From Patescibacteria group bacterium (lineage in GTDB: Bacteria; Patescibacteria; Dojkabacteria; J137): 64,000 nt of DNA. The stretch is taken from assembly GCA_963169855.1 (NCBI GenBank), contig CAUJCN010000002.1, positions 372,001-436,000 on the forward strand. The letters are read 5' to 3'. Of this stretch, positions 51,930-61,004 are shown piece by piece (within the stretch, counting starts at the first letter, position 1; each line of letters begins with the position of its first letter). A program made the translations under genes and the position numbers. Under the pieces are notes generated by a model. That model ran no database searches. It worked only from the letters and a program-made list of their open reading frames with translations, and was not told the DNA's origin.

Positions 51930-52475
51930 TTACCAATGAGGGAAATAATGATAGATGAGTTTATCTGATTGAATCGCATTTTCGAGAGTTTGTTCGCTGT
52001 TATCTATGTACAAGGTGTCTCCTCCCTCATCTTTAACTTCATTATTATTTTCGTCAATATAGATGAAGTTATCGATACCATTTTTCCAAATACCATAACC
52101 ACATTTCTTGTAGAATTCCGTGTTTTTGTTTTCGCAAAATCCTATTGCAATCTTATCTCGACTTATAATATATTCTTTCATTCTCTCCATCAAATATTTT
52201 CCATACCCTTTCCCTCGAATTGTAGAAAAAATTGTTGCAATTCCATCAATTGAATATTTTTGTTTATCTATAAAAATATCAATAGGAATAAGCATTCCGA
52301 ACGAAACTATTTGTTCCGAATCACGAACAATAAAGAAAAGATTTCTATGAAAATAATTGATTCCATCATGACTCCAAGGCTCCTTGTTGAATTCTTTTTC
52401 ACGCCAGAAGTTCACAACTTCCAACTCTTCCGAAGTTAATTCTTTTCCAGATTTAATAGATGTTTGTAAGTCCAT
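51930..52475 (-). CDS. GNAT-family N-acetyltransferase
   Basis: A 181-residue protein with the GNAT acetyl-CoA loop in TIRGKGYGKYLMERMKEY and the following IGFCENKNTEFYKKCGYGIW segment. The N-terminal part is more variable. The acceptor is unknown. TATAAT (minus, 52484-52489) ends 8 bases before the start. It is convergent with the DUF2200 gene at 7 bases. Confidence 0.8.
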   Translation of the reverse strand: MDLQTSIKSGKELTSEELEVVNFWREKEFNKEPWSHDGINYFHRNLFFIVRDSEQIVSFGMLIPIDIFIDKQKYSIDGIATIFSTIRGKGYGKYLMERMKEYIISRDKIAIGFCENKNTEFYKKCGYGIWKNGIDNFIYIDENNNEVKDEGGDTLYIDNSEQTLENAIQSDKLIYHYFPHW

Positions 52476-52531
52476 TCGAACTTATTATACTGCAGATTAT
52501 TTTAAATTAAGAGAGAAGTGATTTTGAAGTA

Positions 52532-52550
52532 AAATGCTGACGTAGGGAGT
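52532..52550 (-). repeat. Duplicated tRNA-Leu 3'-end-like fragment
   Basis: AAATGCTGACGTAGGGAGT (52532-52550) matches the 3' end of tRNA-Leu and its flank (52641-52659) at 18 of 19 bases. The rest of a tRNA is not present. The arrangement, a partial tRNA 3' end as a direct repeat 109 bases away, resembles an attachment-site duplication or a decayed tRNA copy. Confidence 0.6.
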
Positions 52551-52643
52551 TCCTACTTCGCTAAAGCTTCGCAGGACAGGCTTCTCCTCCTAGCTAAACT
52601 TGTGAATAATTTTTGAGTGAGAAACGTTTTTAGTAGTTTTAAA

Positions 52644-52725
52644 TGCTGACGGAGGGAGTCGAACCCTCACACCTTGCGGTACTAGTTCCTAAGACTAGCG
52701 CGTATACCAGTTCCGCCACGTCAGC
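52644..52725 (-). tRNA. tRNA-Leu (anticodon UAG)
   Basis: The minus strand folds as a type II tRNA: acceptor GCTGACG/CGTCAGC, D-arm GGCGGAACTGG-like, anticodon stem CTAGT/ACTAG with loop CTTAGGA giving anticodon TAG, a long variable arm (TACCGCAAGGTG) and T-arm GAGGGTTCGACTCCCTC. It reads CUA and, by wobble, other CUN leucine codons. CCA is not encoded after the discriminator A at 52644. Confidence 0.93.
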
Positions 52726-52781
52726 AACGAGAATAAGTTTAACAAATAAACCCTGAATTTTAAATGTGTATTAAAGATTTT

Positions 52782-52814
52782 TTGAAATAAGAACCCCGCC
52801 TTTGGCGGGGGTTC
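52782..52814 (-). terminator. Terminator after the 52834-53511 gene
   Basis: GAACCCCGCC and GGCGGGGGTTC (52791-52814) form a 10-bp stem with one bulged G and a 3-base loop, followed on the minus strand by TTATTTCAA. Confidence 0.75.
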
Positions 52815-52833
52815 AAAATCAATTTAAGAAAAC

Positions 52834-53511
52834 TTATAGTTCAATCTTTAATGGATTTTCATCGAATAAGCTGTCTCTAACTTCAAGAGTTAATCTGCTA
52901 GGATTTCCTTCAACATAGAAAGCAATTTTTCCTCTGAAAGTTTCTCCGGCTCCGATTTCTCTGTCTAGTCTTAGAGCTTCATCGATTGGGTAGAAGAAGT
53001 CTTGGGACAATGTGTTTCCATCTTCATCTACTAATGAAAGGAACAAGATCGTACTGAATGTTGTTGAATCAGATCCGTTATTTCTAACATCTAGTGTTAT
53101 TACTGCATCGTTTCCATCTTGTTCAACAGATACTACATCAACAGAAAATCTGCCCTCTGCCTGTAGTCCACCAAAAAGATCTCCAAGTCCGCCAGTTGTA
53201 GAATTATCGTTTCCACCTGTCGTTGAGTTATTGTTTCCTCCTGTTGTCGAATCACTTCCCCCCGTTGTAGTTAAAGTATATGGGAATTCGTTTGCAAAGT
53301 TTGTTATTGTATCTGCAGCTGTTCTAAAAAAGAAATACCAGATAGCCAAAGCTCCCAAACAGCAAATTACTAGTAATCCTACGATTGCTAGAATAATCCA
53401 AAGAGCCTTGTTTCCTCCTTTCTTTTCTACTTTTGTAGTAGTTGTTGTAGTCTCTGGCTTTGAATCTGCCTTAGTTTCAGCTACAACTTCTGTTGTTTTT
53501 GTTTCCTCCAT
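52834..53511 (-). CDS. Membrane-anchored protein with DUF4352-like outer domain
   Basis: A 225-residue protein: an acidic/Thr-rich cytoplasmic tail, a membrane helix (about 34-58) with a cysteine pair, a low-complexity linker of repeated STTGG/TTGGN units, and an outer beta-sandwich of about 110 residues. Its pattern (FSVDVVSVEQDGNDAVITLDVRNNG) resembles DUF4352/immunoglobulin-like proteins. Function is unknown. TAATAA ends 6 bases before the start. Confidence 0.65.
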   Translation of the reverse strand: MEETKTTEVVAETKADSKPETTTTTTKVEKKGGNKALWIILAIVGLLVICCLGALAIWYFFFRTAADTITNFANEFPYTLTTTGGSDSTTGGNNNSTTGGNDNSTTGGLGDLFGGLQAEGRFSVDVVSVEQDGNDAVITLDVRNNGSDSTTFSTILFLSLVDEDGNTLSQDFFYPIDEALRLDREIGAGETFRGKIAFYVEGNPSRLTLEVRDSLFDENPLKIEL

Positions 53512-53568
53512 AGAAGCTTATTAATAAAATATATATTATGTTAGTATTATTGTAATAATAACTTTTTT

Positions 53569-55548
53569 ATGAAAATATTTGTAGGTTTCCTCTCACTTTT
53601 TCTCGCCTTTTCGACTTTTGCAATTCCTGTTCAGGCAGCTCCAACATTCCGCTATGATTACTACGATGTAACTATAGACATTAATAAAGATTCAACTTTC
53701 ATTGTAGAAGAATCTGCGAAACTTTTGATTAATGGTGAATTTCATGGGCTAAGAAGAGACATTCCAACAGACAATTTTTGTACTGTCGGAACCCAAACCT
53801 GCGGAGGTTTTAGGCAGTTAGAAATACTAGAAATCAGAGATGTTAATGGGAAAATTTTAAACCAAGACCAATACTCTCTTTACAATTATGAAGACGAAGA
53901 TACTAAAGAAAACTATTTAAGAATTGAAAGAGAACTTTTTCCTGATGGGGAGTTCGTTACAAATTATTCTGAAGGTTGGACTATAAAATACAAGGTTTAC
54001 GGTGGGTTAGGATTTTTAGATGAAGGAATTTATTTTTATTGGAATACATTGCCAGAAAACCGAGGAGGTTTTACAGACAAATCAACTATAAAGATTAACC
54101 TTCCATCAGAAGCAAGACGAAATGATTTTCAACTTTTCGATATAAATACTCACTCAGCAAATACTTCTTATACATCTAGAGGAATTCAAATTGATATTAC
54201 AAATTTATCTAGTATCAGTAATTTTACAGTCGCATATAGATTTAATGAAAATGAAATAAATCTTCCAGCAACATTGAAAATGAACTTGGCTCCGTCTGTG
54301 GGAACTACAGTTATGCTTGATAGTTTAACATTCGACAGTTGGGATGGAGTCGCAGATTATTTACCTGCGGGTGATTTCAACATGAAAGTTTCCCATTTTG
54401 GTTACTACGATTTAGTCATGCCAGTTAAATTGGAATCAGGGAAAGTTACAGACCTTGGAACAGTTGCACTTTCCCCCACTCCGATTATGGGAATATTTAC
54501 ATTCTTTTCGAACATCTTTTTAATCTTCTGTTGCGTGAGTATTCCTTTGGCTATATTTATTGCCTATTGGATTTATGACAAGAATGGACGAGATAAAAAT
54601 CCTCTTAAAACTATTATTCCTCTATTCTCTCCGCCAGAAAATGTAAGACCTTATCTTGCAAGTAATTTATACTTCGAAGAATTCAAGAAAAAGATTATCT
54701 CTGCAACAATTGTTGATTTAGCAGTTCGTGGATTTATTAAAATCAAAGAGGAAAGTAAAAATAACTTCACTTTAACTCGAATTGAAGATGAAGCTAAATA
54801 TGGTGAACTAACACAAAGGGAAAACGATATTATTTCTTTAATTTTTGATGATAGTTATGAAGTCAATACTTCTACTTTCAAAACCCCTTCAAACGAAAGA
54901 GCTAAGAAATATCAAAGCTTAATTCAGGAAAGTTACAACGAATTAGTAAGTTTGGGTTACTTTAACGCTTCTCCTCAAATTACTAGAGCAAAATATACAA
55001 CATACTCGATTTTATTAATCATACTTGGCATAGTAGCGTTTATCGGAGGTAGCTTAGTTCTAACAACTGTAATTGGTGTTGTTTTCTTATGTATTCCTGG
55101 AATTTGGATTGCTATTTTTGGAATATCAATTGGAGTAATCGCAAGACACATGCCTTCTAAATCGGAAACTGGAAGCAAGATCTACAATCATTTACAAGGT
55201 TTCAGAATGTATTTGTATACAGCTGAAAGATTCAGACTACAAGGCTTGGATCCAGAAGAGTTTGAAAAGTACCTTCCTTTCGCTATGATTTTTGATATTG
55301 AAAAGCAATGGGCTGAGAAGTTCAAAGATCTATACAATCATCAACCAGAATGGCTAGAAGGAAACTTCTCAACATTTGATGCTATTTACTTAGCTAACGC
55401 AATGGGAAGCTTCTCTAGTTCGGTTAACACATCATCGCTTGGTGCAGGAGTAAGCAATACTTCTGGAAGCGGCTGGAGCGGTGGTGGAGGTTCATTTGGT
55501 GGATTCTCTGGAGGCGGAGGTGGAGGAGGTTCTTCCGGAGCTTGGTAA
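53569..55548 (+). CDS. DUF2207 membrane protein
   Basis: A 659-residue protein with a signal peptide (MKIFVGFLSLFLAFSTFAIPVQA), an outer DUF2207 beta-rich domain from PTFRYDYYDVTIDINKDS to about residue 290, a membrane helix near 305-325, a cytoplasmic segment with LYFEEFKKKIISATIVDLAVRG, and two further helices near 475-520. It ends in a glycine/serine-rich tail (GGGSFGGFSGGGG and SGAW), typical of this family. Its role is unknown. A TAATAA box ends 7 bases before the start. Confidence 0.85.
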   Translation: MKIFVGFLSLFLAFSTFAIPVQAAPTFRYDYYDVTIDINKDSTFIVEESAKLLINGEFHGLRRDIPTDNFCTVGTQTCGGFRQLEILEIRDVNGKILNQDQYSLYNYEDEDTKENYLRIERELFPDGEFVTNYSEGWTIKYKVYGGLGFLDEGIYFYWNTLPENRGGFTDKSTIKINLPSEARRNDFQLFDINTHSANTSYTSRGIQIDITNLSSISNFTVAYRFNENEINLPATLKMNLAPSVGTTVMLDSLTFDSWDGVADYLPAGDFNMKVSHFGYYDLVMPVKLESGKVTDLGTVALSPTPIMGIFTFFSNIFLIFCCVSIPLAIFIAYWIYDKNGRDKNPLKTIIPLFSPPENVRPYLASNLYFEEFKKKIISATIVDLAVRGFIKIKEESKNNFTLTRIEDEAKYGELTQRENDIISLIFDDSYEVNTSTFKTPSNERAKKYQSLIQESYNELVSLGYFNASPQITRAKYTTYSILLIILGIVAFIGGSLVLTTVIGVVFLCIPGIWIAIFGISIGVIARHMPSKSETGSKIYNHLQGFRMYLYTAERFRLQGLDPEEFEKYLPFAMIFDIEKQWAEKFKDLYNHQPEWLEGNFSTFDAIYLANAMGSFSSSVNTSSLGAGVSNTSGSGWSGGGGSFGGFSGGGGGGGSSGAW

Positions 55549-55582
55549 TAAACAGTTTAAGTTCAAGAGTAAGTGTAAGTAA

Positions 55583-56404
55583 CTATTCAGCAAATTGTTC
55601 AACGAGTTGCTCGATAGTCAATGCATCTTCAACCTTATATTCTCCAATTCGAGTTCTTCTAAGGTTTATCAACATTGAAGGCATATCAAATTTCTGTCCA
55701 ATATCGTATGCTAACTGACGGATATACGTTCCCTTACTGCAGCTTACATCCACAGTTACTGCTAGCTTTGTGAAGTCCTGCTCTTTTATACTAAATTTTC
55801 GTTCTTTGAAATCTGTAACTTTGATTTCTGGAATAGTGATTTCTCTTTTACTGACTTCAACTTCTTTCTTCTTTTCGTTACCTGAGTAAAAACTAATTTT
55901 TTGACTAGTTTCTAAGTCCTCTAACTCAAATCGTTCATATTTTCTTGCCAGTTCCCTAAGTTTATCGCCATTAATCTTAACTGAACTGAAAACCGGAACT
56001 GCCTGCATAGTTTTACCCACAAAGCTGTTAATACTTTTTTTCACATCATCGTTGAATTCGTCAATTCCGCCATACCGATTCATTACTTCAATATCCTCTT
56101 GAACATTACCTTCTGGGTCGTGAGAATCCGTCGAAACTCCAAACGCAATCTCTGCTAAATAGCTTTTATCAAATCCCATAAATTCATCAGATTTCTTTGT
56201 AGCCTTACCAACAAGAATAATTAACAACCCTGAGGCGAAAGGATCCAAAGTTCCAGCATGTCCAACCGCTTTAGTTTTGAAGATTTTTCTGACTTTATCG
56301 ACAACATCGTGTGAAGTAATTCCTACTGGTTTATCTATTAAAAATATACCTGAAATTCGGTCCAAATCATCTCGATACAATTTGTTGATCGTAATATTTT
56401 CCAT
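55583..56404 (-). CDS. truB: tRNA pseudouridine(55) synthase TruB
   Basis: TruB makes pseudouridine 55 in the T-loop of tRNAs. The 273-residue protein has FLIDKPVGITSHDVVDKVR and catalytic Asp54 in HAGTLDPFASGLL, and the CSKGTYIRQLAYDIG motif. It is shorter than E. coli TruB at the C-terminus, lacking a full PUA domain. TATAGA ends 7 bases before the start, divergent from the HTH gene. Confidence 0.95.
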   Translation of the reverse strand: MENITINKLYRDDLDRISGIFLIDKPVGITSHDVVDKVRKIFKTKAVGHAGTLDPFASGLLIILVGKATKKSDEFMGFDKSYLAEIAFGVSTDSHDPEGNVQEDIEVMNRYGGIDEFNDDVKKSINSFVGKTMQAVPVFSSVKINGDKLRELARKYERFELEDLETSQKISFYSGNEKKKEVEVSKREITIPEIKVTDFKERKFSIKEQDFTKLAVTVDVSCSKGTYIRQLAYDIGQKFDMPSMLINLRRTRIGEYKVEDALTIEQLVEQFAE

Positions 56405-56465
56405 TTTTTACTCTATAATATTTTCTCTATTTTGTGTAAAATCCTACAGTGATTATACATTAACT

Positions 56466-56813
56466 ATGGCATACGATTATCAAGAAGAGGAGAAAAGAAA
56501 GGATAATTTGATAAAAGAAATCGGAGATAAAATTAAAACTGCTCGAGTTGAAAGCAAAATGTCTCAGCTTCAAGTTGCTGTATCGCTAGGAGTTTCAGAT
56601 AAAACAATTAGCGGATATGAATCTGGAAGAATCGCCCCACCAATCGATAAGTTAATTCAAGTCGCTGAAATATTCCGAAAACCAATCACTTACTTTCTTA
56701 GTAACGACCCTAGAGATTACAAGGTTTCTTCACGTTTAAAAGCAATCGAGCAAATTCTAAAAGATGTTAGAAAGCAAATGGAGGAAATCAAAGAAATCGC
56801 CGGAGTTGATTAA
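56466..56813 (+). CDS. XRE-family HTH transcriptional regulator
   Basis: A 115-residue protein with a Cro/CI-type HTH at residues 17-72 (IGDKIKTARVESKMSQLQVAVSLGVSDKTISGYESG as pattern; helices 2 and 3 at QLQVAVSLG and DKTISGYES). A helical tail follows. ATG 56466 is used; the open frame upstream overlaps truB. TATACA (56454-56459) ends 6 bases before the start. The stop overlaps the convergent large secreted gene by 4 bases. Targets are unknown; truB or itself are candidates. Confidence 0.82.
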   Translation: MAYDYQEEEKRKDNLIKEIGDKIKTARVESKMSQLQVAVSLGVSDKTISGYESGRIAPPIDKLIQVAEIFRKPITYFLSNDPRDYKVSSRLKAIEQILKDVRKQMEEIKEIAGVD

Positions 56814-59548
56814 GGAATAACCCCTTGCTCTCTAATCGAATATGGGTATCGACCCAGATCATCCATGAATGTAAGAAGATATCTTGGATCAGCATAGATC
56901 AGTAGCGAAGGCTTAGATAAATTATCTGTATTCACAAAAGTTGCTGAATCTGTAATGCTTCCTCTTGTTGCTAAGTTTCCGACTAAGAACATTCCTAATG
57001 CTGTAGAACCAGCCCTTGAAATTGTTATGTTTCCATCAGCGAAAATACTTGCTTCGAATAATCCATAGGTACTCTGCTCAGGTGAGCTAGGAAATTTAGA
57101 TCGAGAACTTGTTGGAGCATGATTGATAAGGCTAACCGATCCCTGAACTACATAAATACATCCATTATAAACTCCTGCAGTTGGGTGTTCGGTGATTTGA
57201 TAATCAGAGTGAATCGTTAAGTTACCTGAAATTACAAATATCGACCGCATGTTGCAATTAGTCCTACTGTTCAAAGTAACATTACCGTTAACAATGTAGT
57301 TTCTTTTTTCGTTTGCTGCACCAGCAACTGCAGTGTTAATTGCAACTGTTGCAGATGCCGAACCTGGCGTGGTAGTTGTAAACCCTGCCCTTGTCGTTAC
57401 AGGAGTTGTTGAATTTTGCACTTTCTCCAAGAAATACGAATACCAACTAGTTCCTGTTGGTGGTTGTAGTCCAAGATCATCATAAGCACCTACATACTGA
57501 GTTCTTTGAGAAATGTATGCGGATGGTAAAGCCGTAGATCCTAGAAGGAATGCATATGCAGTTGTATGAGGTTGTCGAATGTCTGAAGCGTCATCCAAAC
57601 TGAACAACTGGCTGTAGTTTGTAATTTGAGGGATTACAGAACCGCCCAGAACGTTTCCAATTGATGCATTGCTGTTAAACACTGATACCCATGGGCTTGG
57701 TAAACCTGTGACTACCAGTTGGAATCCGCCTCTGTTACAAGACAAATCTTCTACTTCTAATGTGAAAGTGTAGTTACTATTTACTCCAGAATTTTGATCT
57801 CTATATGCGTAAGTGGTATTTGTAGCGTTAGATAAGGAGAGATATGCTGATAAATTTGATGGCGCAGGTTGTGTTGTTGGAACAGGATTGATTGTAGCTC
57901 CGGATGGATAATTCTCCTGCAGTCTATCCCCAGCCGCATTTGAATGTACTGCAGTTAGGAAGGTCGTATTCGGTCTTAATCCCAAAGAATCGAATGGTCT
58001 CCAGGTGATGTTGAAAGAGCTATCAGGATTATTTGCTGTAGCAATTGTTGGAGTTGGCGTAGTTGTATCGATGTATAAAATTTGTGTTGTCTTCATGTAT
58101 CGCAGGTCTGCAGATACATTTGTCTGATTTATGTCTCCTGAATACTCAGTTATAATTGTTTGACCTTGTCCATTTACTCTAGATCTAGTAAAGATGAACA
58201 TCGAATAAAGGTTATAGTGACTAAAGAATGCACTAGTTGGGTTAGTATTGTTGTTTGGGAAATTATCGTTAATTCTTATCCTGAATCTTGCAACTACTGT
58301 TCTAGAACCGTCTCCATTATTAGTTAGTGTAACATTTGTAGCCGAACCAATACCCAGAACTATTGCATTTCCGTCTATATTATTTATATGATCTCCGCTT
58401 GTAGCATTTGGAGAATATACCCCTGCAGGATTGCTTGTTGAGACTTCCCGTACAGATAAAGTGTTGTCAATATTATACCTCACACCTAATGTCCTTCTGT
58501 TCTCTACTTTATTCTGAATTTGGATATCAGTAAAACGTTGTGCTTCTGAGTTACTAGCTCCAGTTGGAATAAACGACAAATAAATATTCTTGAAATCCCC
58601 TACTGAATCGGGATCAACCCAAGTTACTTCTATATCAATTGGATTCTGAATTATTGTACTTGAAGCCGTATATTTTCCGATTCTCCTTAAGTCTGCTCCA
58701 CAGGTAGCAACTTCTCCTCCATTTAAAGGGTTTAGAATTCTAGTTGAGGTTAATACTGGCCTAGCATCGGTTGAGAATTTCCAAATTTGAGAATATGCTT
58801 GCGAATTTGAATTCGACTTTCTAATAAACCAACAATATGTCGCCCCGTAGTCTAAATCATTGCCAGTATATAAAATGTTCCTACTTGCAGCACTTCCACC
58901 AGAAATACTATCTAATTCAAAGAAAGTGCTTCTTGTTTCACTTCCACATGCTGTTGTTGAAGGGACTTTTTTAACAAAAAGAGTATAGTTCCGTACTTGT
59001 GGTATACAAGGATTATTTACCTGTCCCCAGTCAACATCATTGGATGTATTTCCTCCACTAGCGACTCTGTTCCATTGAAAATTGATTCTCTTAGGATTAA
59101 GTCCCACTGATTGATTTGCTGGTCCAATAAGTGTCTGTGCTCCGAAAGAAACGCTTCCAGGGTTGTTACAACCTGGTGGGGGGTCTGGCGGACTCCCCGA
59201 GCTACCTCCACTTGGACATGAACCACAAGTTAAGGTCCCATCTGAGCAAACAGTCTTCGGTCTACAACCCGAGGCAGTGTATACAGTAAATCCATTTGCA
59301 GCAGCTTCGCAGGCACCGGTCCCATAATCAAACTGAGTACATACAAAACAAGAATTTACATAAGCGCATTGGTCGGCTGCACATGAATTTGAATCTCTAC
59401 AAGAGAAATTCGTGCTTAAGTTATCTCCAGAGCAACACACCAAAGCTGCTTCGACGGTAGGACTATACAGCTGTCCCGAAAAGAATATACCTAATGCTAG
59501 GAATATCCCTCCTAATGTTTTTACAAATTTTTGCAAATTCAAATGCAT
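56810..59548 (-). CDS. Large secreted or surface protein, Cys-rich N-terminus
   Basis: A 912-residue protein with a signal peptide (about 1-34, ending near SPTVEAA) and no other membrane helix. Residues 36-120 hold many cysteines (CCSGD, CRDSNSC, CAADQC, CVC) and a Gly/Ser/Pro-rich linker. The middle (about 140-265 and 300-650) has fibronectin- or Ig-like beta patterns. The C-terminal about 200 residues contain VNGNVTLNSRTNC, VISGNLTIHSDYQI and IYVVQGSVSLI repeats of beta-helix or pilin-associated type. It forms an overlapping cluster with the two small anchored genes upstream. Function is unknown; surface display or a pilus-like fibre is a guess. Confidence 0.7.
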   Translation of the reverse strand: MHLNLQKFVKTLGGIFLALGIFFSGQLYSPTVEAALVCCSGDNLSTNFSCRDSNSCAADQCAYVNSCFVCTQFDYGTGACEAAANGFTVYTASGCRPKTVCSDGTLTCGSCPSGGSSGSPPDPPPGCNNPGSVSFGAQTLIGPANQSVGLNPKRINFQWNRVASGGNTSNDVDWGQVNNPCIPQVRNYTLFVKKVPSTTACGSETRSTFFELDSISGGSAASRNILYTGNDLDYGATYCWFIRKSNSNSQAYSQIWKFSTDARPVLTSTRILNPLNGGEVATCGADLRRIGKYTASSTIIQNPIDIEVTWVDPDSVGDFKNIYLSFIPTGASNSEAQRFTDIQIQNKVENRRTLGVRYNIDNTLSVREVSTSNPAGVYSPNATSGDHINNIDGNAIVLGIGSATNVTLTNNGDGSRTVVARFRIRINDNFPNNNTNPTSAFFSHYNLYSMFIFTRSRVNGQGQTIITEYSGDINQTNVSADLRYMKTTQILYIDTTTPTPTIATANNPDSSFNITWRPFDSLGLRPNTTFLTAVHSNAAGDRLQENYPSGATINPVPTTQPAPSNLSAYLSLSNATNTTYAYRDQNSGVNSNYTFTLEVEDLSCNRGGFQLVVTGLPSPWVSVFNSNASIGNVLGGSVIPQITNYSQLFSLDDASDIRQPHTTAYAFLLGSTALPSAYISQRTQYVGAYDDLGLQPPTGTSWYSYFLEKVQNSTTPVTTRAGFTTTTPGSASATVAINTAVAGAANEKRNYIVNGNVTLNSRTNCNMRSIFVISGNLTIHSDYQITEHPTAGVYNGCIYVVQGSVSLINHAPTSSRSKFPSSPEQSTYGLFEASIFADGNITISRAGSTALGMFLVGNLATRGSITDSATFVNTDNLSKPSLLIYADPRYLLTFMDDLGRYPYSIREQGVIP

Positions 59549-59952
59549 CTAAATTTCTGAATAATATTTAGTGGCTTAAACTCATCGTCAAAATACAACC
59601 CTGTTAAGTTATTTTCTATTTTTGCTAGAGCCAAGTCGATTTTAATCTGAATTGTGTTACAGTTCTGATTAAAAATCAAATTTGCATCGTCAGCAAATAC
59701 CCCATCTGACGCTGATAAAATATCTCTGTTCAAGTATACCTCCGTCTTGCTTCCATTCAAATCAAGATAGAGCAATCCTCCTTTCCAATCAGTTTCTATA
59801 GAATCCCTGTTTATATTGTACACAAGTACAGTAGAGTTAGCCATAGAGTCTACTTCTGTCGAAAAGGATTGATTCTGAATATTTAAAATTCCTCCTACAA
59901 GGAATAGGATCGAAATTGCAACCAGAACAATCGACAATACATTAGTTCTCAT
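59539..59952 (-). CDS. Small membrane-anchored protein (137 aa)
   Basis: One N-terminal membrane helix (about 5-24) is followed by about 110 residues with a beta-strand pattern. No family is recognised. The gene overlaps the preceding gene by 11 bases and the large secreted gene by 10, so all three are translated from one mRNA. A pseudopilin-like shape (anchor plus outer beta domain) is conceivable but lacks the prepilin peptidase site. Confidence 0.55.
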   Translation of the reverse strand: MRTNVLSIVLVAISILFLVGGILNIQNQSFSTEVDSMANSTVLVYNINRDSIETDWKGGLLYLDLNGSKTEVYLNRDILSASDGVFADDANLIFNQNCNTIQIKIDLALAKIENNLTGLYFDDEFKPLNIIQKFRCI

Positions 59953-60352
59953 TTGTGATGAAACTAATATCTAAAATCTCTTTATTACCATCGTTATAGT
60001 TAGCTTCGACGATGCTAACTCTTCCTGTTTCTTGGGATCCCTCTAAATATTCAGAAACTAGAAGTTCAGGAATAATAAATGATCGCTCTTCCTGCCCGTT
60101 GCTAACAATAATTTCTAAACCTTGATCTTGATATCTAGCAGTCTGAATTCCACCAACAAATGTATTTTCTACATAGCTTCCTGATAATACTGGGTTTCTT
60201 GGATGCAACCAATAATTTTTGCTAAAGTCTGTATTTACCGCTGTAACGGTTGAATTATAGTTGACCAAAGTTATCAAGTAAAAACTTGCTGTGGCAAACA
60301 AAACGATTAGCGGTAGAATTAGTTTCATAAATCTGAATATCTCTATTTCCAT
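59942..60352 (-). CDS. Small membrane-anchored protein (136 aa)
   Basis: An N-terminal helix (about 8-30) precedes an outer domain of about 105 residues rich in beta-strands. First gene of the three-gene unit leading to the large secreted protein. No family is recognised. It resembles the next gene in size and layout but not clearly in sequence. Confidence 0.55.
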   Translation of the reverse strand: MEIEIFRFMKLILPLIVLFATASFYLITLVNYNSTVTAVNTDFSKNYWLHPRNPVLSGSYVENTFVGGIQTARYQDQGLEIIVSNGQEERSFIIPELLVSEYLEGSQETGRVSIVEANYNDGNKEILDISFITNEN

Positions 60353-60386
60353 ATTACAGATTTACGCAGCAGGTGTACAGTTTCTA

Positions 60387-61004
60387 TCAGGCAAGAAGAT
60401 ATATTTTTTGAGTTTCCGCTACTGGACGAAAACTTTTTCGGTGAAGATCAGTTACTCCAAATTCTTTCAAAGCTGCTTGATGACCTTTAGTTCCATAACC
60501 TTTATTCCTATTGAAATTAAATGAAGGAAAAGACTTATGGTATTCAGACATAATCAAATCTCTCTCTACTTTTGCAATTATCGATGCAGACCCAACTGAG
60601 TAATAATTCATGTCAGCTTTCTTTTCCTTGATAGTATTTTTTGTAAATGGATGAGCAAACTGACCATCCACAACAAATACACTGTTTGGATAAATCGGAT
60701 CTAATTCTGAGATTAACTCTAAAATCAAATTCTGAATAGCTTTCCCAATTCCACCCTTATCGATTTCACCCCTATCCGCGAATTTTAATCGGAAGTTATC
60801 TTGATCTCTTAGTTTTTTAGAAAAGTAAGTTCGTTGTTTCAGATTCAACATTTTTGAATCTGTAATGCCTTCCAGAAACTTAGTACTAGAATTTATAACG
60901 TATGCACCTACATACACCGGTCCTGCCCAACAACCTCTTCCAACTTCGTCGATTCCGATTACATTTTCGTATTTTTCAAAAAGTGGAAAATCTTTATAAT
61001 TCAT
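60387..61004 (-). CDS. rnhB: Ribonuclease HII
   Basis: RNase HII nicks at ribonucleotides in DNA. From ATG 61004 the 205-residue protein has the acidic catalytic site in GIDEVGRGCWAGPVY, the DGQF segment and SIIAKVERD. ATG 61004 is preferred over 61043 because TATAAT (minus, 61011-61016) ends exactly 6 bases before it, and the longer form would start inside the rplS terminator. Confidence 0.94.
   Translation of the reverse strand: MNYKDFPLFEKYENVIGIDEVGRGCWAGPVYVGAYVINSSTKFLEGITDSKMLNLKQRTYFSKKLRDQDNFRLKFADRGEIDKGGIGKAIQNLILELISELDPIYPNSVFVVDGQFAHPFTKNTIKEKKADMNYYSVGSASIIAKVERDLIMSEYHKSFPSFNFNRNKGYGTKGHQAALKEFGVTDLHRKSFRPVAETQKIYLLA

Larger units (their letters stand above)
52476..52833. other. 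Intergenic region with tRNA-Leu, tRNA-like fragment and terminator
   Basis: This 358-base gap contains tRNA-Leu(UAG) at 52644-52725, a tRNA 3'-end-like fragment at 52532-52550 and the terminator 52782-52814. The 65 bases 52551-52615 include the inverted pair CTACTTCGCTAAAGCTTCGCAGG, which folds through GCGAA/TTCGC. No open reading frame is supported. Confidence 0.6.

Noticed and set aside
53180..53270. CRISPR-like repeats in the 53.2 kb region
   Set aside because: The repeated units encode a TTGGN-type linker in frame, have no constant repeat-spacer sizes and lie inside a gene. No CRISPR array or cas gene is in the window.
53012..53524. 170-residue open frame opposite the 52834-53511 gene
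   Set aside because: The minus-strand gene has signal-like anchor, promoter spacing and terminator; the plus frame mirrors its repeats (Pro/Val-rich) and has none of these.
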